A stretch of DNA of 64,000 nt from Stentor roeselii. Lineage: Eukaryota > Ciliophora > Heterotrichea > Heterotrichida > Stentoridae. This document shows positions 28,667 to 37,527 of this stretch, one piece after another (position 1 is the first letter of the stretch; each line of letters starts with the position of its first letter). The stretch spans positions 121,751 to 185,750 of the forward strand of contig RSEH01000052.1 in the NCBI GenBank assembly GCA_006503475.1, written 5' to 3'. The notes beneath the pieces are model-generated. The model saw nothing but the letters and a program-made list of their open reading frames with translations, made no database searches and was not told the DNA's origin. Both the position numbers and the translations under genes were made by a program.

Positions 28667-29882
28667 TTAGACTAATTTACTTAATATAGCTAAATAATAA
28701 TATTTAACATTAAAAAGAATAAAGTATACAATAATCATCTTATTACTCCATGAAATTAACTTCTTGAACTGAAAAAAAGCTTTAATTAAATCCTCCAGTC
28801 TGCATATTGTGCTTTTTTTGAAACTTTTATGTAAATTAAGTTATGCATTGAGAAAAAATGTGATAACTTTTGACAGTATTAGTTCGATTTATGGTATATA
28901 TATTTTCACAGTTTGGGAAAAGTTAAGGCAAATCTTAATCGAAATAAGTTAATTTGATAAAAGTATCGAAATCTCTATTAGATAATAAAATGATGAAACA
29001 GTTGGGTCCTTCCTTAACATTAATCTCGAACTTTGAGCAGCTTTAACATCAAAGCACAGCCAGAACGAAAACATATGAAGTTTATAGCTGGGTTGTTTTA
29101 AGGTATTTGTCCGGGATAAAGATATGAAAGTCAATAGCACGATTATCATCCTTAATTTGTGGTATACTCCAAATAATTTTTACATCTTCATATTTCTGTT
29201 TCAGCTGCAGTTCAAATTTGTATTAATGCTAAAGGTATATATTGATGTGTAGGATAAATTCGCAATTAAGAAAAATTTAATTAAAAATGAGAATTTATCA
29301 AATTAGATTAACTCAATAGATAAATATCAGCTATTTCATTAAAAAATTATCAAAAAGCTATGCTTATGTAAGATCAATTTATTCTATTTAAACTTTTAGT
29401 TTGAAGATAAAATATTCCATATAAAAATTATTATCAATACTAATATGAATTACGAAAATTTAAAAAATTTATTAATTAATGTTGATTACAAATTGTTCTT
29501 TGTAATATCCAAAGCCTAATTAATCCTTTTATTTTATAAAATCCAAGACATAAAAATAAAAATTATTAAAGTAATAGTAAATATTTGAAAACTACTAAAA
29601 AAGAAATTCTTTTCATCCATAATAACTTTCACTACAAATAACTCATGAAAATCCAAATTAATAAATTAACTCTTTAACCAATAAATAATAAAACAAAGCG
29701 AATTATTCATCCTCCTATCAAAATCTATTCAAAAACTCATCATACTCATTAAAATATCATAAAACATAGAAATCTCTCTGAATCATCTTCAACGACAAGA
29801 AAACCGAAAATAATCCCAAGAAGAAAAAAATAATCCCAAGAAGAAAAAAATTTCTCTTATTATAAAAATAACTAAAAAAGGA
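28667..29882. other. AT-rich gap with a possible gene relic on the minus strand
   Basis: No intact gene is seen. Two minus-strand frames have protein-like composition: 29082-29222 (includes KIIWSIPQIKDDNRAIDFHI and ends at TAA) and 28949-29149 in another frame. They may be parts of one decayed gene joined by a frameshift; they do not match the 575-aa ORF nearby. A 20-nt direct duplication (AATAATCCCAAGAAGAAAAA) occurs at about 29809-29850, just before the next gene. Confidence 0.4.
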
Positions 29883-30353
29883 ATGAGTAAAGACATCACA
29901 AAAGACTCTTATTCATTCTTACCTCGTGAAATCCAAGAGCGAGTGGCAATTAATAACTACCTAACCATCGATAGTCTTCGCAAAGGTTTCAAGCGTATCG
30001 AAAAACTCGCCCCTTTCATAAACCACGGAAAAATCAAAGAAATCCTCGACGTAAGAAACTCAAAAATATCTTGGTCTAAAAAAAAATCTCACAAATACAT
30101 AGAAAACTCTTCTTTAAACCAAATCACAAGATCCAAAAATATATCACCTCCTCGAAAACAAGTAGCACTTCCCAAGATCATCTCAAAAGTAAATAAAAAT
30201 CTTCTAGAAACAACACAAGAAAGATTTTTCATCAACACCATCCTGGAGGACTACAACGAAAGTTCTTTAATGATTAAGCCAGTTGAAGTCATTAATAGAA
30301 AAATAATATTCTCTACTTTTCAGAGTCCTAAACGAGGGTTAATTAACTATTAA
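29883..30353 (+). CDS. Unknown small basic protein
   Basis: A 156-residue Lys/Arg-rich protein starting MSKDITKDSYSFLPREIQER. No domain, signal or membrane segment is recognised. Its last four residues and stop (LINY, TAA) lie in the first of four 29-bp tandem repeats that also encode the C-terminus of the convergent MFS gene. An A-rich leader with a 20-nt direct duplication precedes it. Function unknown. Confidence 0.55.
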   Translation: MSKDITKDSYSFLPREIQERVAINNYLTIDSLRKGFKRIEKLAPFINHGKIKEILDVRNSKISWSKKKSHKYIENSSLNQITRSKNISPPRKQVALPKIISKVNKNLLETTQERFFINTILEDYNESSLMIKPVEVINRKIIFSTFQSPKRGLINY

Positions 30354-30460
30354 CTAATAATTCTTCGGTAATTAACTATTAACTAATAATTCTTCGGTAA
30401 TTAACTATTAACTAATAATTCTTCGGTAATTAACTATTAACTAATAATTCTTCGGTAATT
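30340..30460. repeat. Four tandem 29-bp repeats across two convergent 3' ends
   Basis: Units at 30340-30368, 30369-30397, 30398-30426 and 30427-30455 are identical, plus a 5-nt remainder. The plus-strand stop of the 29883 gene lies in unit 1 and the minus-strand stop of the MFS gene in unit 4. Each unit could supply either stop, so a single-copy ancestor would have had coding ends overlapping by about 11 nt. Confidence 0.95.
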
Positions 30461-31836
30461 GGACTTGGACGAGTTTCACGAAGTGGCAGGGATGAAAGGG
30501 AGGTTATTAAAAAACACCCTGCGAATACAAGAATCGCTGTGCCTGAACCGGAACTGGTGCTTAGCAACCAACCCGTGACTATTGGGCAGATTATTGCAGC
30601 GATTCTTGCACTGATGTTTGCTGCACCTACTCCGAGGTTTCTTATTTTAGTTGGGTAGGATTCAGGAGTTATTGTATACATTGCGCTGTAGCCCATTATA
30701 GCGACTAGGTTTAGAAGGGAAGTATTGAGGATTACCTATGTGATTCATACCGAAATAAAAGAAGTTTGAAAGTAGAACAACAAACAACAACCAGAAGCAA
30801 GTACAAAAGAAACCGAAATAGTATACCGTCTTCCCAACCAAGTTTCAACCAAATAACTTCCCAAAATAATTCCAGGAACACTGCAAACCTGTTGAAGTAA
30901 AATAACTCCATAAGCCTGAAGAATAGTGAGTTTACTCAAAAACTCAGGCATAAAATACAAAATACTTGTATAAGCAAAAGCAGCAGAACTATACATCTAC
31001 CTAAATCTCACCAATGCAAAACTAAGAGTAGACACCAAATGTTTCCCCTTAAACAACTTTTTAATCATATGCATCGCCTGAGGTTCTCTTTCATCAAAAC
31101 CATTAGGATTATTTCTTTTCATCAAGTTAAACTCATTCGCATTATTTTCCATTGAAATATTGTTCAAAACATTTTCCATATGCTCCAAATTTCCAGCTTC
31201 ATGATGAAAAGCCGGAGTTTCTTCTAAAGAAAACCGAAAACAAGCACAAACCGCTTCAATCAAAAATCCAATTCCAGAAATCAACCTCCAGGCAGGTATA
31301 ACTGAAACATTGATCAAAATAATGACAAGTGCTGTTAAAGCTGACAAGGTTCCTCCAAGTCCCCAGAACAATGCCATGCGAGTCAACAAATAATGTTTAG
31401 AAGGTGGACAAAACTCAAGAAAAACAGTACCTCCAAGTGAAAGTTCTCCAGCCATTCCAAATCCAAGAAAAAATAAACTAGCAACAACGATCCAAGGTGT
31501 ACAAGCAAAAGTAAGAACCAGTGAAAACATAGAAGCAACAGAAACAGTATTCTTAAAAGCGTACATTCTTCCGTACTTATCTCCCGTGAGTCCCCAATAA
31601 AAAGCCCCGATCATGAGGCCTAAAGGAAAGCCAGCTCCAAGTATTCCAGTCTGAACACCAGTCAGATTAAATTCATCTTTCGCCCCAACAAGGATGTAAG
31701 CAACGTTCGCTGACCAGAGCATGTCAGTCGTCCAGGCCTGTTTAAAACTTACGACTCCACATTGAAGAAAGACTTTAAGATTATAAGAGCCCCAACCGAT
31801 TTCTTCGAGATAGTGATGAGCTGTTTTCTGCTCCAT
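30430..31836 (-). CDS. MFS transporter, SV2/SVOP or organic-ion type (two introns)
   Basis: Exons 31836-31012, 30996-30751 and 30735-30430 give 458 residues and about 12 transmembrane helices. GDKYGRMYAFK after the second helix and the C-terminal PESYPTKIRNLGVG and ETRPSP resemble sugar/organic-ion transporters near SV2, SVOP and SLC22; the substrate is not visible. A cytosolic loop between helices 6 and 7 (about residues 205-265) is charged. The C-terminal EELLVNS is encoded by the fourth unit of a 29-bp tandem repeat. The start (ATGGAGCAGAAA) lies 26 nt downstream of the stop of the GRIP golgin gene on the same strand. Confidence 0.82.
30736..30750 (-). other. 15-nt intron, phase 0
   Basis: GTATGAATCACATAG, with A at position 10. 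It joins SFIS to VILNTSLLNLVAI and contains an in-frame TGA. Confidence 0.88.
30997..31011 (-). other. 15-nt intron with GTG 5' end, phase 0
   Basis: GTGAGATTTAGGTAG, with A at position 10. It is the only one of the twelve that starts GTG instead of GTA. It joins SFAL to MYSSAAFAY. Confidence 0.82.
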
Positions 31837-31862
31837 TTTAAAATTATTTCCAACAGCTATGA

Positions 31863-33104
31863 TTATCTAGGAGAACTCTCGGAAAGGTCGTCTAAAGAAA
31901 TGTTCATTCTTTTACGGCCTTCTAAGGTGTGGAGGGTGTTGTGAGATACACCTGTTCCTGGACTGTGGACTGGTGAAAACATCGCTTTTACACCTTTTAG
32001 GAAGACTTTTGAGGTACGGGCTTGTCTCACGATTTCTATTTCTTCGATGGAGAAATCGAGGACTGTGTAAATTACGCTTGCTAAGGTGTCGGCTTCTTTC
32101 AGGTTACCCACGTAGATGTACTCCATGAATTTCATCATTATGTTTTTTAGGTATTCAAGATTTACGCTTTCACGTGATTGAGCTTTTTCTAGCTCTGTGA
32201 TTCGTAGTTTTAAATTGAAGATTATGTCGTTTTCGTCGGATTTCTCGAGGTCTTTTAGCTTTAATTTCATTTTTTCCATTGTTTGGTCTTTTTCCATTAT
32301 GAACTTCTGCGCTTTTTTACGGTGATCTGAAAAATCGCTTCGGACTTGCAGGAGGGTGTCTTCGGTTTCTTTTATTTTGGTTGAAAGAAGGTCTTTTTCG
32401 GAGATTTGGTGCTTTAGGGTTTCTTCGAGGTCATGAATGATTATTTGTGAATTCACGTTTTTCTCGATTTCCTGCTCGAGCTGAGATATTTTAACCTGTG
32501 ATTCTTCAATAATCTTCAGCAATCGACTCTCTTCAACAGCCTCTTTCGATTTAATCTCCATAGCCTTAATCAAAGCATCGGTTTTACTCTTATTAACCTC
32601 ATCATGATTGCTTTTTAATCTAGCATTTTCAATCCTAAGATTTTCAATATCCTTCTCAAGAATTTCAATTTCACTTTGCATTTCCTCAATTTGACCACGA
32701 GCACAATGCAAATTTTCTTCAATACTTTTAAATTCTTTAGCTTCAATTTCCTTAACCCTAACAATTTCCTTGAATTTATTGAGTTCATTTTTTAGTTTGA
32801 TAATTTCTTCACTCGCAATTTTATTGAATTGATTGAAAGCTTTTTGTTTTTCTTCGTCTTTCGAAATCCAGGCGCTTTCGAGTTCGGAAAAATTTACGCT
32901 GCCGACTGATTTGGAAATCTGGCTTTCAAGGACGAGTCTTGCAAAAGAAAGCAAGGCTTCTCGGTCACTTGTTAAGTCTGACTGTTCTCTGTGTTTTTGC
33001 ACGTAACGCTCTTCGAGTTTTTGGACTTTCTTTTGAAGGTTTTTTACTTCTTTGTCTTTTTCTTTGATAACAGCTGTCAAGGTTTTGCTGTCTGGTTCTG
33101 CCAT
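31863..33104 (-). CDS. GRIP-domain golgin
   Basis: A 413-residue coiled-coil protein ending in a GRIP domain (about residues 320-370: NLEYLKNIMMKFMEYIY then YTVLDFSIEEIEIV). GRIP domains bind Arl1-GTP and recruit the protein to the trans-Golgi, where golgins tether vesicles. The coiled coil runs almost uninterrupted from residue 10 to 310. The conserved Tyr of the NLEYLKN motif, needed for Arl1 binding in characterised golgins, is present. It is short compared with animal golgin-245 or golgin-97. The start is an ATG at 33104 in a G-rich (sense C-rich) leader. Confidence 0.88.
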   Translation of the reverse strand: MAEPDSKTLTAVIKEKDKEVKNLQKKVQKLEERYVQKHREQSDLTSDREALLSFARLVLESQISKSVGSVNFSELESAWISKDEEKQKAFNQFNKIASEEIIKLKNELNKFKEIVRVKEIEAKEFKSIEENLHCARGQIEEMQSEIEILEKDIENLRIENARLKSNHDEVNKSKTDALIKAMEIKSKEAVEESRLLKIIEESQVKISQLEQEIEKNVNSQIIIHDLEETLKHQISEKDLLSTKIKETEDTLLQVRSDFSDHRKKAQKFIMEKDQTMEKMKLKLKDLEKSDENDIIFNLKLRITELEKAQSRESVNLEYLKNIMMKFMEYIYVGNLKEADTLASVIYTVLDFSIEEIEIVRQARTSKVFLKGVKAMFSPVHSPGTGVSHNTLHTLEGRKRMNISLDDLSESSPR

Positions 33105-33895
33105 TTAGATTATTTGAAGATGATTAGAGAGTTAGATTGGTTTTGTTGTTTTGGGATGAGGGTGAGGAGGATTGGGTTTTCAGTGGAGGTAGAGAGAGGC
33201 TGTTTTAGGGATTTTAGTGGATTTTTTGGGGGGATTAGAAGTTTGGAGATTGTTTTGAGATTGAGGTTGATTATAGGGTGTTGTGAAAAGAAAAGTACTG
33301 GAATTTAAAATGATTTATTTGGCAGAGAATCAAAGTTTTCCTTGGTTAAAGAAAATGATTTGGAGAAATCGTGAGGAATTTTCAATTAATTATTTAACAT
33401 TTAATTGATCCACTTGTCTATCTTAAAGCCTGATCTATTTCGCATTACAAATAAGAAAATTTAACTTTTGAAAGCTTTTTTTTAGCAGAGTTTAATAATT
33501 TTTTTTAACATCATAAAAAAAATCAAGAATTTCTTCCTAAAGTCAAAAACAATCTGTGCTTGCTTATGCATCTAATACTTTACCCAAATAAAATAAAGTT
33601 TTACCAATAGTTCCAAATCACCAAATCCATGAAAAGAATCACTAAAACCTAAAAAAATTCCAAGTCCTCCGCGACATCAAGAACAGAAACACAAATAATG
33701 AGCCTTTCCTCAAACCTCTCTAAACGACTGAACATAATCCAAACCTTCCCAAAAAACCCAAAAAATCCAACCCCCTTAAAAATTCTATCCACTCTCAACC
33801 CCTAAATTTCCTCTAAATTCCCAATTTCCCATTAAATCCAACTTATCAAAAACCCTTCTTCCAAACACTTAAACCTAATCAATAACAATCAATAA
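33105..33895. other. Divergent promoter region, 791 nt
   Basis: No gene is seen. The left part (33105-33310) is G-rich and C-poor on the plus strand and the right part (33650-33895) is C-rich and G-poor. In both cases the sense strand of the adjacent gene start is C-rich, so the two halves look like mirrored 5' flanks of the golgin and SDR genes. Confidence 0.5.
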
Positions 33896-34810
33896 ATGGC
33901 AAGTCAGCTCAGGTTTGACAATCGAGTCGCAATAGTGACCGGGGCAGGGGCAGGCCTCGGCCGAGCCTACGCCTTAGAACTCGCGAAGCGCGGCGCCAAG
34001 GTCCTCGTCAACGACCTGGGCGTGACGCGTGCAGGTGAAGAGACCTCATCTCGAGCAGCTGATCAAGTCGTTCAAGAAATCAGAGCAGCAGGAGGCGAAG
34101 CTCTTGGCAACTACGACTCCGTCGAATTCGGATCAAAAATCGTTGAAGCAGCTGTAAAAGCCTTCGGAAGAGTCGACATCATCATCAACAACGCAGGGAT
34201 TCTTCGAGATGTAAGCATGTTGAAAATGACTTCAAAGGACTGGGACTTGATAATGACTGTTCATTTGAAAGGCGCATTTAGTCTTTCAAAAGCTGCTTGG
34301 CCATATATGAGGAAGAATGGCTTTGGAAGGATTATTAATACTTCTAGTTCTTCTGGAATTTATGGAAACTTCGGACAGGCGAACTATGCGGCGGGAAAAC
34401 TTGGACTTTTTGGAATGACGCAGACTTTGGCGAAGGAAGGGGATAAGTATAATATCAAAGTCAATGCTATTGCACCCTCAGCTGCCTCGAGAATGACTGA
34501 AGATGTCATGAGTAAAGAAATTTTAAGTCTTTTAACACCTGAAAAAGTTGTACCACTTGTTATGTTCTTGTGTCATGAAAAAAATCAGGAAAATGGAGGA
34601 CTCTTTGAAGTTGCTGGAGGGTTTATTGCTAGGCTTAGGTGGCAAAGAGCTCAGGGATCGTTCTTTTCTGGGGAATTTACTCCTGAAGATGTGGTGGAGA
34701 AGTGGGCTGAAGTTACGGGATTTGATAGGGTTAATGATTATCCCTTAGCAATGACAGATACTCTTCAGACCGCGATGAACCTAATAGAAAAATTCAAGCC
34801 CAAGCTTTAG
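33896..34810 (+). CDS. SDR, peroxisomal multifunctional enzyme-type dehydrogenase
   Basis: A 304-residue short-chain dehydrogenase. It shows the NAD-binding TGAGAGLGRAYALELAKRGA near residue 16, NNAGILRD near 97 and the catalytic YAAGK near 165. Length and sequence match the (3R)-hydroxyacyl-CoA dehydrogenase unit of peroxisomal multifunctional enzyme 2 (HSD17B4/FOX2), including the region after the catalytic domain, but there is no hydratase or SCP2 domain. The C-terminal tripeptide PKL resembles a type 1 peroxisomal targeting signal. A role in beta-oxidation of fatty acyl-CoA is inferred from the family. Confidence 0.88.
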   Translation: MASQLRFDNRVAIVTGAGAGLGRAYALELAKRGAKVLVNDLGVTRAGEETSSRAADQVVQEIRAAGGEALGNYDSVEFGSKIVEAAVKAFGRVDIIINNAGILRDVSMLKMTSKDWDLIMTVHLKGAFSLSKAAWPYMRKNGFGRIINTSSSSGIYGNFGQANYAAGKLGLFGMTQTLAKEGDKYNIKVNAIAPSAASRMTEDVMSKEILSLLTPEKVVPLVMFLCHEKNQENGGLFEVAGGFIARLRWQRAQGSFFSGEFTPEDVVEKWAEVTGFDRVNDYPLAMTDTLQTAMNLIEKFKPKL

Positions 34811-34892
34811 CTAATAATTTGACAAACCTTCTCCATCTCCTCCCCTAAATCAATCAAAAATCCAAAACCTCGATCAAACTAAACCCTAGTTT

Positions 34893-35729
34893 TTAAAAAA
34901 CTAAACAATTCTTGCAAGTTCCAGTTTCCCTAGTATTGACATGTTTCTTAGCCTGCCTCGTAGTAACATCATCAACCGAAACACTATACCCAGCCATGGC
35001 CGTATTATACTTCATATCTCCCGAGTCCTCACTTTTATTCCCTCCAACATCACGAGTCCTGCTATCTCTCGTAACAGGTTTTCCCAAACTTTCAATTTCA
35101 TCAATCACAACAGACACAGTCCTTTTACTCACATAAGCCAACATCAATCCTCCAAGACAAGCTCTTTTCCCATGAACGATACTTGCCCGACTTTGACTGA
35201 ATTTAATTCCAGACTGTTGCAAAAATCCTAAAACAGCTTCAGGACTTTGCAAGTTTCCAGCAGAGTCAAGGACATTAAAAGCCAAATAATTTACCTGAAC
35301 TGCCTGCTGATAAAAAGCCTCTCTTTTTAAAAACTCTTCTTTAGTCATTGCAAGCTCGTTATTAAAAGGGAGATAAGGCCTTTCAGCTTTTGGGATCTGA
35401 GAAGGACTTCCTTGGAGAAGTTGAATCATTGTAGGAACATAGGCACTTCTAACGAGAACCTTCACGTTTGCGAAGCCAGCAGCTCTTAATGCCCAATAAG
35501 CCTTGGCTGCTAAGAACAAGTCGCCTGAGTCATAAACGACAAGAGTTTTGCCTTCTGGGATTTCAACAGAGCAGATGAAGTTGATGAACTTGGCAGTCAT
35601 GTCGTCAACAGGCAACAAGAAGCTGCCTTCGAAGTACTCGTCAGGGAGACGGGCAGGACTGGAGCAGAGAAGAAGGCAGAAGTCGGAAGGAGCAGTGAAG
35701 ATTTCTTGTAGAAGAATAAATGGATTCAT
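34893..35729 (-). CDS. Rhodanese-like protein with C-terminal CaaX box
   Basis: A 278-residue protein resembling tandem-rhodanese mercaptopyruvate or thiosulfate sulfurtransferases; LVVYDSGDLFLAAKAYWALR and AGFANVKVL (about residues 63-92) match the first, inactive rhodanese domain. The second domain has HGKRACLGGLMLAYV where the catalytic CxxGxTA loop would be expected, so activity is doubtful. The protein ends CKNCLVF: CLVF fits a CaaX prenylation box, and the Cys three residues upstream could be palmitoylated, so membrane attachment is likely. Such an end is unusual for this family. Convergent with the SDR gene (82 nt); the HMG-box gene lies 34 nt upstream on the same strand. Confidence 0.65.
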   Translation of the reverse strand: MNPFILLQEIFTAPSDFCLLLCSSPARLPDEYFEGSFLLPVDDMTAKFINFICSVEIPEGKTLVVYDSGDLFLAAKAYWALRAAGFANVKVLVRSAYVPTMIQLLQGSPSQIPKAERPYLPFNNELAMTKEEFLKREAFYQQAVQVNYLAFNVLDSAGNLQSPEAVLGFLQQSGIKFSQSRASIVHGKRACLGGLMLAYVSKRTVSVVIDEIESLGKPVTRDSRTRDVGGNKSEDSGDMKYNTAMAGYSVSVDDVTTRQAKKHVNTRETGTCKNCLVF

Positions 35730-35763
35730 TTTTTGACTTTATTGAAGATATGCAGGATAGTTA

Positions 35764-36027
35764 TTAGATAGACTCACCCTGAGCTGTTAAAAAGGTGTTC
35801 AGGTCTTCTCGGTACTTTTCCTTCTTTTCTGCTGCTTCTGTTATGTAAGGCATCTTTTCTTTCACGTCTAAACCCCGCCACTCCTCAGCGATCATTGTTG
35901 TCACTACTGAGATCTTCGCTGTTGGGTGGTTCATCCGGATTATGTTGCGACGGTCTCGCGCGTAAAGCAAAAATGCAGTCATTGGACGCTTTGGTTTGTC
36001 CTTGTTCTTCGCCTTGTTTTTAACCAT
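35764..36027 (-). CDS. HMG-box protein
   Basis: An 87-residue protein that is essentially one HMG box: KPKRPMTAFLLYARDRR, EEWRGLDVKEKMPY and AAEKKEKY are the diagnostic helices. Like NHP6-type proteins it has a short basic N-terminal arm (MVKNKAKNKDK) that should enter the DNA minor groove. It is expected to be an abundant non-sequence-specific DNA-bending chromatin protein. It lies 103 nt from the divergent 5'-nucleotidase gene. Confidence 0.92.
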   Translation of the reverse strand: MVKNKAKNKDKPKRPMTAFLLYARDRRNIIRMNHPTAKISVVTTMIAEEWRGLDVKEKMPYITEAAEKKEKYREDLNTFLTAQGESI

Positions 36028-36130
36028 TATGAAGGGGCTTTATTTAATATAAATGAAAATTGTTAGAAATTTGCAAGCGACGAGAAATGTTAAGGAACAG
36101 GTAGAGAATAAATAGATTTTTATCAAGGGT

Positions 36131-36937
36131 ATGGAAAAGTTTGATGAAAAAGTCAAAGCTTTTCCTGAGAAATTCGCTGTTATTAGCGATTTTGACTTTA
36201 CTTTGACAAGGTTTAATGAAAACGGTCATTCAATCTCAACAATTCATCTGATGCGAGTAAGTGATAAAAAGTCATTATTGCCTAAAGAGACTTTAGAACA
36301 AACTGAAAAACTTTTCAGTCAATATCATCCTTTTGAGCTTAATTTTGAAATAGACCCTTTGGAAAGATCTAAGCTTATGTTAGAGTGGTGGACAAAAGAA
36401 TACACTTTATTTACAAATGCAGGGATTAAAGAACAAGACATGTACAACATCGTCGAGAAATCCGAACCCTTCCTTCGCTTCGGTGTTTTAGAGTTCTTTA
36501 AAATCTGCAAAAGATATCAGATCCCTCTTCACGTTTTATCAGCAGGAATAGGAAATTTCATTAAAATCATCTTCGAAAAGATCGGAGTAAACGTAGACAT
36601 CCGCGCTAACACCCTGACTTTAAACGAAAATCATGAAATTTCTGGTTTTCAAGTCCCTGTGATCCATTCAGGCAACAAGTCATCTTCAGTTTCCGACCTG
36701 GACTACGAAGCAGTAGTTGTTTTAGGAGACATGCCTTCAGTAATCCTCATTTAGGACGTGGCTGCAGTGCCTTCAAGTGCAAAACAAAAGATTCTCATCG
36801 GTTTTTGCAATGACCCTGATAACAGCAAATACGAAGACTACAGAAAGAACTTCGACGTCTTGATTCTCAATGATGGGAACTTTACATTTGTCAACAGTCT
36901 TCTGCGCCAGTTGATAAAACCTAAAGATCATAGGTAA
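36131..36937 (+). CDS. Cytosolic 5'-nucleotidase III-like (pyrimidine nucleotidase; one intron)
   Basis: Exons 36131-36739 and 36755-36937 give 263 residues. It is a HAD-superfamily phosphatase: SDFDFTLTRF (about residues 20-29) is motif I with the nucleophile Asp, and LGDMPSD, completed only after splicing, is the metal-binding motif. The cap region and ILSAGIGNFI-like segment (VLSAGIGNFIKII) match NT5C3/UMPH-1 enzymes, which dephosphorylate UMP, CMP or m7GMP. Without the intron the protein would end at MPSVILI and lack its second half of motif IV. The next gene starts 4 nt after the TAA stop. Confidence 0.88.
36740..36754 (+). other. 15-nt intron, phase 0
   Basis: GTAATCCTCATTTAG, with A at position 10. 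Removal rebuilds the HAD motif LGDMPSDVAAV. Confidence 0.93.
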
Positions 36938-36941
36938 TAAT

Positions 36942-37454
36942 ATGGAAAACTGGACTTTCTCAAGAAATGATGGAAACCCGCTGTTTAAAAGCTTTTACAG
37001 CTCGAGTAGTGTCAGTCAACTCGGCGAGTTTAAGAATAAACTCATCAGTGCGAGGAAACCTGTCAGTCTTATTTCGATTCCTAGTTGGAAAGTCTTCAGG
37101 AATCAGGTCAAGTCTAATGTGAGTCCTGTTAAATTGAATAAACCAAGATTTGAATGTTATTCTGATGCTGCTTCTTTTAGGACTAACTCGCCTAAAGGCT
37201 CGAAGTCGCCTCTTTGGAAGTCAAGGATTAGACAACAGACTTCTTTTTCTAGTGTTTCGGTCAAGTCGAGTCCGAAAAATGGAAGGGGAAAAAGGATTAT
37301 GACTATTCTTAGGAATGAAGAACTGGTGAAGGCTGCTGAGGTCTTGGCGGATATGGATGAAAGTGACTTGAGTCAGCTACCGGGTTCTTATTTAAAGAAT
37401 TTAGCTGAGTTTTGCAGTGCTTTTGATGAAAAATATAGAAGGATTGGGTATTAG
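36942..37454 (+). CDS. Unknown Ser/Lys-rich protein
   Basis: A 170-residue protein without a recognised domain. The first two thirds are Ser/Lys/Pro-rich and probably disordered. The end (about residues 120-170: MTILRNEELVKAAEVLADMD) is predicted helical. It starts MENWTFSRNDG only 4 nt after the stop of the nucleotidase gene (TAA, TAAT, ATG), so transcription either initiates inside that gene or the two are on one RNA. Function unknown. Confidence 0.6.
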   Translation: MENWTFSRNDGNPLFKSFYSSSSVSQLGEFKNKLISARKPVSLISIPSWKVFRNQVKSNVSPVKLNKPRFECYSDAASFRTNSPKGSKSPLWKSRIRQQTSFSSVSVKSSPKNGRGKRIMTILRNEELVKAAEVLADMDESDLSQLPGSYLKNLAEFCSAFDEKYRRIGY

Positions 37455-37527
37455 AACCCTGAATGTAATAAATCAGGATAGGTAAATCATATGGAATATA
37501 AAAGGTTTTAAGGATGATACATTATAA

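Larger units (their letters stand above)
25500..28800. repeat. Imperfect inverted duplication (head-to-head)
   Basis: Left arm about 25500-26800 and right arm about 26925-28800 are inverted copies, with the right arm intact and the left arm decayed. Similarity covers the leader, the coding region and about 130 nt past the stop. The centre (26800-26925) is AT-rich. Confidence 0.75.
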
